Below, piece by piece: positions 42,204 to 51,103 of a stretch of 64,000 nucleotides of DNA. The DNA is taken from contig NZ_JAMXSF010000021.1 in NCBI RefSeq assembly GCF_024124545.1, forward strand, positions 1 through 64,000, given 5' to 3'. The translations under genes and the position numbers were made by a program. Position 1 is the stretch's first letter; each line of letters starts with the position of its first letter. The DNA comes from Pseudoalteromonas sp. XMcav2-N. GTDB taxonomy: Bacteria > Pseudomonadota > Gammaproteobacteria > Enterobacterales > Alteromonadaceae. The notes beneath the pieces were generated by a model, which was not told where the DNA came from, searched no databases, and saw only the letters and a list, made by a program, of their open reading frames with translations.

Positions 42204-42246
42204 ACCACCCTAATCCTTGAAATTAATGAAGTGCGAAGAGAATATA

Positions 42247-44610
42247 ATGACGCTTGAGAGAATGGATCGAGTCGAAATACCCGTATTGGCACTGCGTGAT
42301 GTGGTCGTATACCCTCATATGGTGATCCCGCTATTTGTAGGCAGAGAAAAATCAATAAAATGCCTTGAAGCTGCGATGGAAAATGACAAGCAAATTTTTT
42401 TAGTGGCGCAAAAAGAGGCATCTATTGATGATCCTGACACTGATGATATTTATCAGGTCGGTACTGTCGCCACGGTATTGCAATTACTAAAGTTGCCTGA
42501 CGGTACGGTCAAAGTACTGGTAGAAGGCACTCAGCGAGCGAAAATTGAAAAGTTTCTGGTCACTGACGATTACTTTTTGGCTGAAGCACAGTTTATTGCC
42601 TCCGAAAACATTGAAGGCCCAGAGCAGGATATCTTTATTCGCAGTGCCATTAGTCAGTTTGAAGGGTATGTAAAGCTCAATAAGAAAATCCCGCCAGAAG
42701 TACTGACTTCCGTCTCTGGTATTGATGAAACGGCACGCCTTGCAGACACTATGGCGGCACACATGCCGATTAAAGTGCCTGAGAAACAAAAAGTACTGGA
42801 GCTTTACAACGTCACAGATCGCCTGGAGTATCTGATGGCATTGATGGAAGGCGAGATAGACCTGCTTCAGGTTGAGAAGAAAATCCGTTCACGCGTCAAA
42901 AAGCAGATGGAAAAGTCTCAACGTGAGTACTATCTCAATGAACAAATGAAAGCCATCCAGAAAGAGCTGGGTGAGCTGGATGATGTGCCAGACGAATTTG
43001 AAGCACTGAAAAAACGCATCAGCGAAGCTCAGATGCCCAAAGAAGCCGAAGAAAAAGCGACCTCTGAGCTGAATAAGCTTAAGATGATGTCGCCGATGTC
43101 GGCAGAGGCGACTGTGGTACGCTCCTACATAGATACCTTGATAGGTGTCCCTTGGAAGAAGCGCTCGAAGGTCAAAAAAGATCTTGCGAATGCGCAAAAA
43201 ATCCTTGATGCAGACCACTATGGACTTGAGAAAGTCAAAGATCGCATTATTGAGTATCTGGCGGTTCAGCAGCGCACCAACAAGCTGAAAGGGCCTATTT
43301 TGTGTTTAGTCGGTCCTCCGGGGGTAGGTAAAACTAGTTTAGGACAATCTATTGCTCGCTCAACAGGTCGTAAGTATGTACGTATGGCACTGGGTGGTGT
43401 ACGTGATGAAGCAGAGATCCGTGGCCACCGACGCACCTACATTGGTTCTATGCCAGGCAAGCTGATCCAGAGCATGACCAAAGTGGGTGTGAAGAATCCA
43501 CTGTTCTTACTGGATGAAATCGACAAAATGTCTTCAGATATGCGTGGCGACCCGGCTTCAGCATTGCTCGAAGTCCTGGATCCGGAACAAAACAGCAGCT
43601 TTGCCGACCATTATCTGGAAGTAGAGTATGATCTGTCTGACGTAATGTTTGTGGCCACCTCTAACAGCTTCAACATTCCAGGTCCTTTGCTTGACAGGAT
43701 GGAGGTGATCCGTCTTTCTGGCTATACCGAAGATGAAAAACTCAACATTTCTAAACAGCATCTCATTCCGAAACAAATTAAACGTAACGGCTTGAAGGAG
43801 CATGAGATCGAGATTGAAGATAGTGCCATTATTGATACTATCCGCTACTACACACGCGAAGCGGGTGTGCGTAACCTTGAGCGTGAGTTGTCAAAACTGT
43901 GCCGCAAAGCAGTTAAGAGCATTTTGCTAAGTAAATCTAAAGACAAGGTAGTGATCAATGCCGACAATCTCGAAAGCTATCTGGGTGTGCAGCGCTTCGA
44001 TTACGGTAAGGCAGAAGATGGTGACCGTGTTGGCTTAGTGACTGGGCTGGCGTGGACTGAAGTAGGCGGTGATTTGCTGACTATCGAGTGTGCAGCAGTG
44101 CCGGGTAAAGGTAAGCTTGCTTACACAGGTTCACTGGGTGATGTTATGCAGGAGTCGATTCAGGCTGCAACGACGGTCGTACGCAATCGTGCCGACAAGC
44201 TCAGAATTAATGACGATTTCTACGAGAAGCGTGATATCCATGTGCATGTGCCAGAAGGGGCGACGCCCAAAGACGGTCCAAGTGCCGGTATTGCAATGGT
44301 AACAGCCCTGGTCTCAAGCTTGACTGGCAACCCTGTTCGTAGCGATGTGGCTATGACGGGCGAGATTACGTTGCGTGGTGAAGTTTTGCCAATTGGTGGA
44401 CTAAAAGAAAAACTGTTGGCAGCACACCGAGGTGGCATTAAAACAGTTGTTATCCCTAAAAAGAATGAGCGCGATCTTAAAGAGATCCCGCAGAATGTTC
44501 TGGAAGGTCTTGAAATCCATCCGGTGAGCTGGATTGATGACGTTTTATCGCTGGCACTTGCTCATCCGGTAGACAGTTTTACCATTGAGTCGCAAAAGTC
44601 CGCCGGGTAA
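42247..44610 (+). CDS. lon: ATP-dependent protease Lon
   Basis: A 787-aa AAA+ serine protease for misfolded and regulatory proteins. The N-domain (VEIPVLALRDVVVYPHMVIP) is followed by a coiled coil, Walker A GPPGVGKTSLG (about residues 356-366), Walker B FLLDEIDKM, and the catalytic dyad Ser in KDGPSAGIAM and Lys in LPIGGLKEKLLAA. I chose the ATG at 42247 (MTLERMDRVEIPVL), which aligns with the E. coli N-terminus and has GAAGAGAA upstream. Preceded by a sigma-32-like promoter. Confidence 0.98.
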   Translation: MTLERMDRVEIPVLALRDVVVYPHMVIPLFVGREKSIKCLEAAMENDKQIFLVAQKEASIDDPDTDDIYQVGTVATVLQLLKLPDGTVKVLVEGTQRAKIEKFLVTDDYFLAEAQFIASENIEGPEQDIFIRSAISQFEGYVKLNKKIPPEVLTSVSGIDETARLADTMAAHMPIKVPEKQKVLELYNVTDRLEYLMALMEGEIDLLQVEKKIRSRVKKQMEKSQREYYLNEQMKAIQKELGELDDVPDEFEALKKRISEAQMPKEAEEKATSELNKLKMMSPMSAEATVVRSYIDTLIGVPWKKRSKVKKDLANAQKILDADHYGLEKVKDRIIEYLAVQQRTNKLKGPILCLVGPPGVGKTSLGQSIARSTGRKYVRMALGGVRDEAEIRGHRRTYIGSMPGKLIQSMTKVGVKNPLFLLDEIDKMSSDMRGDPASALLEVLDPEQNSSFADHYLEVEYDLSDVMFVATSNSFNIPGPLLDRMEVIRLSGYTEDEKLNISKQHLIPKQIKRNGLKEHEIEIEDSAIIDTIRYYTREAGVRNLERELSKLCRKAVKSILLSKSKDKVVINADNLESYLGVQRFDYGKAEDGDRVGLVTGLAWTEVGGDLLTIECAAVPGKGKLAYTGSLGDVMQESIQAATTVVRNRADKLRINDDFYEKRDIHVHVPEGATPKDGPSAGIAMVTALVSSLTGNPVRSDVAMTGEITLRGEVLPIGGLKEKLLAAHRGGIKTVVIPKKNERDLKEIPQNVLEGLEIHPVSWIDDVLSLALAHPVDSFTIESQKSAG

Positions 44611-44836
44611 AGCAGAAAAAGTACATAAAAGTGCGTAAAAAGGGTTTTCAAATCTAAATGGTATGCTAACTTAAGCACTGTATTTAGCCTGGTAGCTCAC
44701 AAGCCCCCGTAGTTACTAGGCTTTGAGACATTAGATGAAATAGAGAATCGTCAGATTTCTCTGAGTTAACTACAAAAGTGATGTTAGTGGTAAGCCCTCA
44801 TCGCTCTTGATAATAACAATGTAAGAGGATGATATT

Positions 44837-45109
44837 GTGAATAAATCTCAATTAATCGATCAAATCGCAGCTGATGCTGATATTTCTAAAGCGGCTGCTG
44901 GTCGTGCTCTGGATTCATTCATTGAGTCAGTAACTGGTGCGCTAAAAGACGGTGACTCAGTTGCCTTAGTTGGTTTTGGTACTTTCTCAGTACGCGAGCG
45001 TGCAGCACGTACTGGTCGTAACCCGCAAACTGGCGCGGCAATCGAAATCGCTGCAGCTAACATCCCATCTTTCAAAGCCGGTAAAGCTCTGAAAGACGCG
45101 GTAAACTAA
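44837..45109 (+). CDS. hupB: DNA-binding protein HU-beta
   Basis: A 90-aa nucleoid protein nearly identical in pattern to E. coli HupB: MNKSQLIDQIAADADISKAA, VALVGFGTF, RAARTGRNPQTG (the DNA-intercalating arm with Pro) and PSFKAGKALKDAVN. The start codon is GTG at 44837, preceded by AAGAGGATG. lon-hupB-ppiD is the E. coli order. Confidence 0.98.
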   Translation: MNKSQLIDQIAADADISKAAAGRALDSFIESVTGALKDGDSVALVGFGTFSVRERAARTGRNPQTGAAIEIAAANIPSFKAGKALKDAVN

Positions 45110-45180
45110 GCAGATTCAGCTCAATCTGCCGAACTACCTATGTTAAGATAGTGTAATTAGGCGAGATAAGCTTCAAGATA

Positions 45181-45211
45181 AAAAGCGTATCTGTTAAGAT
45201 ACGCTTTTTTT
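45181..45211 (+). terminator. Intrinsic terminator of hupB
   Basis: AAAAGCGTATCT, GTTA, AGATACGCTTTTTTT; a perfect 12-bp stem and T-run. Confidence 0.95.
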
Positions 45212-45445
45212 ATACCATCTGGATGATGCCGTATATTGGCTTGTTCCAATCTGGACTGAGCTAATCATATCGAAGTGCAAGTGGCCTGCTTACAGGTCGT
45301 ATAAATACGCTTGCAATCGCAGCACTTATCCATATAAATAGGTACAGAGACAAGACAGGTGCTGATGTGACACGCACAACAGGCCTGGATATGCGATAAA
45401 CCCAAAGTACTGAACATGCTTTGACTTAGATAAGAGATAGAATAA
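45212..45445. other. Intergenic region hupB / ppiD
   Basis: About 235 bp with small dyads (GGCCTG/CAGGTC near 45282-45298; CGTATAAATACG near 45298) and no gene. It presumably contains the ppiD promoter, but I see no convincing -35/-10 or sigma-32 site. Confidence 0.4.
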
Positions 45446-47359
45446 ATGCTAGAAAAGATTAGAGAAGGCTCACAAGGCCTGGCAGCCAAAATTATTCTTG
45501 GTGTAGTGATCTTGTCTTTTGCGTTGGCAGGGATCGGTGGTTACCTAGGTCAAACCACAGAGCAGGCCGTAGCAGAAGTCAATGGGGTTAAGATCACACA
45601 AATGGAATTCTCACGTGCCTTTGAAAACGAGCGTGCACGTCTGGAACGTCAGTTTGGTGAGTATTTTACGCAAATCTCTGCTGATCCGGCATACATGGCT
45701 CAGGTCCGCAGTGGGGTCGTTGACCGCCTGGTACAACAAGAATTACAAAACCAGTTGGCGATTGAGCTGGGACTCAGAGTCAGCGATGATCAAGTAAAGC
45801 AGGCAATTTTTGAACTGCCTTACTTCCAGCTTGGTGGTGAGTTCAGCAATGACAGATACCTGCAGTTGATCCGTCAGATGAACTTCCAACCAGATTCATT
45901 CCGCGAATACATGCGTGAAGAAATGACGCGTAATCAACTGGTTTCAGCTGTGGCAGGGTCTGATTTTGTGCTGGACAACGAACTCAAGCAAACCTTGGCT
46001 TTGCAACAGCAGACTCGGGACATTGATTACTTGACGCTGAGCAAAGACACGGTGAAGCAGGACGTTGCTGTCACTGAGGAAGAGATTTCTGACTACTATC
46101 AGCTCAATCAGGAGCAGTTTCAGGCCCCTGAGCAGATTGCACTGCAGTATCTTGAGCTAAAGTCAGGCGATATTACATTGGAAAAGCCAATCTCTGACGA
46201 AGAGGTACGTGCCTACTATGAAGAAAATCAGGCACAATATCTGGAAGAAGAACGTCGTCGTGTGGCACACATTCTAATTGAAAGTGCAGAAGATGCAGAT
46301 GCGGCGAAACAAAAAGCGGAGTCTCTTTACCAGCAGTTGCAAGGTGGAAAAGACTTTGCGGAGCTTGCATCAACCGAGTCTGATGATATTGCGTCTGCCG
46401 AAGTGGGCGGTGATCTGGACTGGATTGAGCGTGATATGATGGAACCAGAGTTTGAAGAGGCGGCATTTGCACTGGCAAATGTCGGTGATATCTCACCGGT
46501 AGTTGAAACTGAATTTGGTTTCCATATCATTAAGCTGACGGACCTTCAGGCGCAGCAGTCTAAAGCATTTGAAGATGTTGCAGCGGACTTGCGTGCTGAG
46601 TTGGAAAGCACCGCTAAGGCAAATGCCTTTTATGAAAAGCAATCTCAGATCGCTGAAATCGCTTTTGAAGTTGCGGACTCCCTTGAAGATGCAGCCGCTG
46701 TCGCAGACATTGAGCTTAAAAGCACAGAACTGGTATCGCGCATGGCCTTGCCTGCACCGCTTAACGACCCGACAATTGCCAATGCGATTTTTACGCCTGA
46801 GCTGATCGAAGACCGGGTAAACTCAGAAGTATTAGAAGCGGGTAATGAGCACATTGTTGTGGTGCGTGTGCTGGATCACAAGCCTGCAACAGTTAAACCG
46901 CTGGAAGAAGTGACTGCACAGATCAAAATGCGTCTTGAGAATGAAAAGGCTTCTGAGCTTATCAAAGAGAAAGCAAAAACGTTATTTGCACAGCTGGAAG
47001 ACGGCAAAGCGCTGAGCGATATTGCTGCTGTGGAGTCTGCTGAAGTGAAAAGCGAAGTGGCATTGAAGCGACAAAGCTTTACAGTTGCCCCTGAGATTGT
47101 CCAGCAGGCGTTTAAACTGGCGCACCCTGAGGCGGATCAGACACTGCCAGCGTTAGTTGAGCTAAACAGCGGTGACGCGGCACTGTTGGTACTGAAGGGC
47201 GTAACGACCACGGAAGTAACGGGTGATGTTGAGCCACAACAGAAGCAGAACATTACTATGTCTGTCGTGAATAAGAACTTCCTGGCATTATTAAATGCAC
47301 TGGAGTCTGACGCGGATGTGGTTCGCCCAACGCTTCAGTTCAGCGACGAAGTTCAATAA
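45446..47359 (+). CDS. ppiD: Periplasmic chaperone/peptidyl-prolyl isomerase PpiD
   Basis: A 637-aa protein anchored in the inner membrane by one helix (AAKIILGVVILSFALAGIGG, residues 13-32) with a large periplasmic SurA-like chaperone domain. A parvulin rotamase domain lies at about residues 265-360 (RRRVAHILIESAEDADAAK; GGKDFAELA; GGDLDWIERD; FGFHIIKL). It assists folding of exported proteins at the Sec exit. The ATG at 45446 gives the usual short cytoplasmic start (MLEKIREGSQGLAAK). Length is similar to E. coli PpiD (623 aa). Confidence 0.96.
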   Translation: MLEKIREGSQGLAAKIILGVVILSFALAGIGGYLGQTTEQAVAEVNGVKITQMEFSRAFENERARLERQFGEYFTQISADPAYMAQVRSGVVDRLVQQELQNQLAIELGLRVSDDQVKQAIFELPYFQLGGEFSNDRYLQLIRQMNFQPDSFREYMREEMTRNQLVSAVAGSDFVLDNELKQTLALQQQTRDIDYLTLSKDTVKQDVAVTEEEISDYYQLNQEQFQAPEQIALQYLELKSGDITLEKPISDEEVRAYYEENQAQYLEEERRRVAHILIESAEDADAAKQKAESLYQQLQGGKDFAELASTESDDIASAEVGGDLDWIERDMMEPEFEEAAFALANVGDISPVVETEFGFHIIKLTDLQAQQSKAFEDVAADLRAELESTAKANAFYEKQSQIAEIAFEVADSLEDAAAVADIELKSTELVSRMALPAPLNDPTIANAIFTPELIEDRVNSEVLEAGNEHIVVVRVLDHKPATVKPLEEVTAQIKMRLENEKASELIKEKAKTLFAQLEDGKALSDIAAVESAEVKSEVALKRQSFTVAPEIVQQAFKLAHPEADQTLPALVELNSGDAALLVLKGVTTTEVTGDVEPQQKQNITMSVVNKNFLALLNALESDADVVRPTLQFSDEVQ

Positions 47360-47378
47360 TACAAAGTAGTATTGGATA

Positions 47379-47408
47379 AAAAACGCCGGCATTGTCCGGC
47401 GTTTTTTT
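47379..47408 (+). terminator. Intrinsic terminator of ppiD
   Basis: AAAAACGCCGG, CATTGT loop region, CCGGCGTTTTTTT; strong, with A- and T-runs that could act in both directions for ppiD and sapF. Confidence 0.93.
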
Positions 47409-47433
47409 ATGTCTGAATAATGCGTTAGTTGGT

Positions 47434-48195
47434 TTAAACTGCCAGAAGCTTTTGCATGACTTTAGATTTGGGAGCGCGAAAGATGGACTCGCTCTGGCCA
47501 TACTCTACGCTTTTGCCCCGACTCAAGACGAGCAATTTGTCACTCATATGGCGCACCAGACTCAGATGGTGGGTGATCAAAATGTAGCTGAGCCCGGAAT
47601 CACGTTGTAACTCCAGCAGCAGGTTGACGGTTTGAGCACGTACTGAGGGATCGAGTGAAGACAGCGCTTCATCCAGCACCACGACTTTAGGATCCAGAAT
47701 CAAAGCCCGGGCGAGTGCGACCCGCTGTAATTGTCCGCCACTGAACATATGTGGATAATAATCATAGTGTTCGGAGAGCAACCCGACTCGAGACAGGGTA
47801 GCGACTATTTTTTTGTCACGCTGGTGTTTAGTCAGTTGGGTATTTAATCTCAGACAGTCATCCAGCATATCGCCTATGGTCAGGCCGGGGTTGAGTGAGC
47901 GAGTAGGGTCCTGAAAAATAAGACGAATATGACGGCAGTCATGGTTTTGGTGACCATTATCTTCAATCATCTCACCATTGAGTAAGATCTGCCCAGAGTC
48001 GGCGTGTTCGGCACCAGCCAGAACGCGGGCAAGAGTACTTTTTCCGGACCCCGTTTCCCCAATAACCGCCAGCGTTTCACCGGGAGCAACGGCGAAGGAA
48101 ACGTCTTTAAGTACTTTGACGCGCTTTCTTCGGAACAGACCGGCGCGCGTGTTAAAAGTCTTATTAAGTGACTGCACTTTTAACACGGGTTGCAT
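47434..48195 (-). CDS. sapF: Peptide ABC transporter ATPase SapF
   Basis: A 253-aa ABC ATPase of the oligopeptide type: Walker A GETGSGKST (residues 47-55), Q-loop FQDPTRSLNP, signature FSGGQLQRVALARAL, Walker B VVVLDEALSSLD and H-loop ITHHL. I start at the ATG at 48195 (MQPVLKVQSLNK) with AGGAGAAG upstream; it overlaps the end of sapD by 16 bp. Last gene of sapABCDF, associated with resistance to antimicrobial peptides and peptide/putrescine traffic in enterobacteria. Confidence 0.92.
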   Translation of the reverse strand: MQPVLKVQSLNKTFNTRAGLFRRKRVKVLKDVSFAVAPGETLAVIGETGSGKSTLARVLAGAEHADSGQILLNGEMIEDNGHQNHDCRHIRLIFQDPTRSLNPGLTIGDMLDDCLRLNTQLTKHQRDKKIVATLSRVGLLSEHYDYYPHMFSGGQLQRVALARALILDPKVVVLDEALSSLDPSVRAQTVNLLLELQRDSGLSYILITHHLSLVRHMSDKLLVLSRGKSVEYGQSESIFRAPKSKVMQKLLAV

Positions 48196-49187
48196 TTTTT
48201 CTTCTCCTGAAGCAACGGAAAGTGGCAGGCATAGGCATGACCGTGCGACTTGACCTGATCCGGTGTAACGACACACTCACGCTGTGCTTGCGGGCAACGA
48301 GGGCCCAGCCGGCAACCAATAGGTAAGTGCTGTAGTGGTGGTATAGTGCCTTTAAGTGCAAAGAATGATGCTTTGTGGCCAATACCGTGCGCATAGTCAG
48401 GCAGTGATTTCACCAGCGCTTGTGTATAGGGGTGATAGGGGTGACAAAATACTTTCGTTGTGGGTCCCGCTTCGACCATCTGGCCACAATAAAGTACATG
48501 CATGGCATGAGACCAGTCAGCGATTTCCTCCAGCTCATGGGTGATCATCAAAATTGACATATTTTTAAGCTGGTTGAGGCTTTTCAATAAACGGAAAACC
48601 TGCGCCCGGGTCGTGGTTTCGAGTGCTGTAGTCGGCTCGTCTGCAATCAAAAGCTTAGGACTTCTGGCAATGGCCATAGCAATCATCACCTTCTGACAGA
48701 CACCTTCTGAAAGCTCATGAGGGTAGCTGCTCGACACACGACGGTGATCCCGGATCCCGACTTTGTGTAGCAAGGCTTTTACTTTTTCTTTGCGTTCATT
48801 GCGGCGACTAAAAAAGCCGCCTTTAAAACAGGTATCGGGTAGTGACTCTGCCACCTGCTCAAAAATCTTGGCGGTCGGATCCAGGCTGCGGCTTGGTTCC
48901 TGATAGATCATGGCAATATCCCGGCTCACCAGCTTACGGCGTTTTTCCGGGCTCAGGCGCATCAGATCTACCCCTTGCCAGTGCATTCGGTCAGCGGTGA
49001 TGCGCCAGCGATTATTTAAAACCCCAACGATGGCTTTTGCAATCAAACTCTTGCCAGATCCAGATTCGCCCACCAGGGCGTGTACTTCACCCTCTTTCAG
49101 ACTCAGGCTGACCCGATCAACGGCGCGGATAACACCATTGTCTGTGGGGAGTTCTATGGTGAGGTTTTTGATATCAAGTAATTGCAT
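48180..49187 (-). CDS. sapD: Peptide ABC transporter ATPase SapD
   Basis: A 335-aa ABC ATPase. Walker A GESGSGKSLIAKAI (about residue 39) and Walker B LLIADEPTTALE are clear, as is the oligopeptide-ATPase C-terminus with its Cys-rich GCRLGPRCPQAQREC motif. The signature loop reads LSEGVCQKVMIAMAIA rather than LSGGQ, which SapD proteins also show. Its ATG overlaps the sapC stop as TAATG. Confidence 0.93.
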   Translation of the reverse strand: MQLLDIKNLTIELPTDNGVIRAVDRVSLSLKEGEVHALVGESGSGKSLIAKAIVGVLNNRWRITADRMHWQGVDLMRLSPEKRRKLVSRDIAMIYQEPSRSLDPTAKIFEQVAESLPDTCFKGGFFSRRNERKEKVKALLHKVGIRDHRRVSSSYPHELSEGVCQKVMIAMAIARSPKLLIADEPTTALETTTRAQVFRLLKSLNQLKNMSILMITHELEEIADWSHAMHVLYCGQMVEAGPTTKVFCHPYHPYTQALVKSLPDYAHGIGHKASFFALKGTIPPLQHLPIGCRLGPRCPQAQRECVVTPDQVKSHGHAYACHFPLLQEKKKCNPC

Positions 49188-50080
49188 TAGTCTGCCTTTC
49201 TCGCCTGCAGTGCGTCGCGTAGCCCGTCACCGACAAGGTTAGTCGCAAGCACGGATAAAAACAACAGCGCGCCGGGTAAGCCTACGGTCCAGGGGGCGAG
49301 ATAAATCAACCCCAGGTTTTCCGCCAACATTGCTCCCCACTCAGTGGTAGGCGGTTGAGCTCCGAGTTTTAAAAAGCCCAGGGCCGCGATATCCAGAATC
49401 GCAGTCGACAGTGCCAAAGTGAAAATAACCACGATATGTTCATAAATATTAGGTAAGACACCACGAATGATTAATTGCCAGCGGCTTGCGCCATCCAGTC
49501 TGAAGGCACTGATGTAATCTTTATTAAGTTCTTCAACCACCAGGTTACGAATTGAATGAATATATTGAGGGAGTAGTGCGAAAATAATCGCCCACACGGT
49601 GTTAAAGAGACCGGGGCCCAAGATGGCAATAATGATGATGGCCAGCAATAGCGATGGAATGGCCAGAGTGATATCCAGCAGGTGATTGAGCAAGCTAGAC
49701 TTAAAGCCCTGACTACACCCAGCTAGCGTGCCCAGCACAACGCCTAACAAAGTGGTTAGCAGTGCTGCTACGATGGACAAGCCAAAGGTATAAGTGGCCC
49801 CGCGCATCAGGCGAGATAAGACGTCACGGCCTAAATCATCAGTCCCCAGAATAAAGTTAACATTGCCCTCATCATGCCACGAAGGGGGGAGCAATAAGGC
49901 ATCGGCATGCTGCTGATCGATACCATATGGGGCTAACAATGGTGCTAACAGGGCCAACAGTGTCAACGCAATAAATAGCCACAGACCAACCAGTGCCGGG
50001 TGGTTTGCTTTAAACTTGCGCCACAGCCGGGATAGCGGAGAGCGGTTAGACTCTTCTGTAAAGAGATTAAACTTTGCCAT
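49187..50080 (-). CDS. sapC: Peptide ABC transporter permease SapC
   Basis: A 297-aa permease with the DppC/OppC fold: a cytoplasmic N-terminus, one helix (LVGLWLFIALTLLALLAPLL) and a binding-protein-dependent transport domain with the EAA-like loop (EELNKDYISAFRLDGASRWQ). GTDDLGRDVLSRLMRGATYT is the family hallmark. It overlaps sapB by 14 bp. Confidence 0.94.
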   Translation of the reverse strand: MAKFNLFTEESNRSPLSRLWRKFKANHPALVGLWLFIALTLLALLAPLLAPYGIDQQHADALLLPPSWHDEGNVNFILGTDDLGRDVLSRLMRGATYTFGLSIVAALLTTLLGVVLGTLAGCSQGFKSSLLNHLLDITLAIPSLLLAIIIIAILGPGLFNTVWAIIFALLPQYIHSIRNLVVEELNKDYISAFRLDGASRWQLIIRGVLPNIYEHIVVIFTLALSTAILDIAALGFLKLGAQPPTTEWGAMLAENLGLIYLAPWTVGLPGALLFLSVLATNLVGDGLRDALQARKAD

Positions 50081-51101
50081 GGGCCTGGTTCCTGGCTAGC
50101 GGGTCAAGGAGGGTGTGGATCACATCTGCCAGCATATTAGCGAAAATAACAAAAAAGGAGACTGCCAGCAGACCGCCCTGAATAGCCGGATAGTCGCGCT
50201 GATAAATACTCTCAATCATCCAGCGACCGATCCCCGGCCAGGAAAAAATGACTTCTGTCACCATGGCCAGCGTGATCAGCGTACTAAATTGCAGCCCTAT
50301 CTGTTTTATCACCGGTAGCAATGCATTACGCAGAGCATGATCAAGGATCAACTGCCGACGGTTAAGACCTTTGGCTCTCGCTGTTTTTATATAGTTTTGT
50401 TCCAGTACGGTTAGCATGGAGTCCCGGGTAAAGCGAACGAGCACTGTGGTAGGGTACATAGCTAATACTACCGTCGGTAGCGTCAGGTGATGCAGTGCAT
50501 CTGCAAAGGCCTGGCCACCATAAGGGAAGTCATGCAACCAGATATCCAATAAAATAAAATTCGTGACGGGCGGAATTTCGTAGAGCAGACCGATACGACC
50601 CGACATAGGAAACCAGCCAAAACTGAGACAAAAAATCATGATCAGTAACAGTGCCAGCCAGAAGACCGGTATTGAAAAGCCAAGTAAGGTCAGTGAACTG
50701 ATCACTTTATCTGGCCACTTGTTGTGATAAGCACTGGCAATCACTCCCGCTGGAATGCCAAGGCACAGTGCGACAATCAGTGCATAGACACAAAGTTCTA
50801 TGGTGGCCGGAAACAGCTGTTTTACATGGCCGAATACTTCCTGACCAGAAGATAAAGATAACCCCCAGTCCCCCTGAAAGAGGCGGATCAGAAAGGCTTG
50901 ATACTGGACCAGAAGGCTGTCATCGATAAGGTATTTCTGCTGTAAAATTTGTGTCTGGCTGAAGTTTGCATTCAGTTCACCACTGAAGTTGGTCAGCAGA
51001 TCTCCCGGGAACAGATAATTCAGCGCAAAGGTAAATGCGGTGAGTGCAAACAGCATAAATAGCAGCAGGCTGAGGCGACGAAATAAAAAATCTGCAAACA
51101 T
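50067..51101 (-). CDS. sapB: Peptide ABC transporter permease SapB
   Basis: A 344-aa permease with the DppB/OppB fold and six helices. The EAA loop is LEQNYIKTARAKGLNRRQLI, and it ends with TLLDPLAR as in the family. Two bases separate it from the sapA stop. Forms the membrane channel with SapC. Confidence 0.94.
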   Translation of the reverse strand: MFADFLFRRLSLLLFMLFALTAFTFALNYLFPGDLLTNFSGELNANFSQTQILQQKYLIDDSLLVQYQAFLIRLFQGDWGLSLSSGQEVFGHVKQLFPATIELCVYALIVALCLGIPAGVIASAYHNKWPDKVISSLTLLGFSIPVFWLALLLIMIFCLSFGWFPMSGRIGLLYEIPPVTNFILLDIWLHDFPYGGQAFADALHHLTLPTVVLAMYPTTVLVRFTRDSMLTVLEQNYIKTARAKGLNRRQLILDHALRNALLPVIKQIGLQFSTLITLAMVTEVIFSWPGIGRWMIESIYQRDYPAIQGGLLAVSFFVIFANMLADVIHTLLDPLARNQAHGKV

Positions 51102-51103
51102 AA

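Noticed and set aside
45265..45489. Cysteine-rich 74-codon frame on the minus strand before ppiD
   Set aside because: It has no ribosome-binding site, overlaps the ppiD start antisense, and the Cys pattern has no family resemblance. Probably chance in the leader region.
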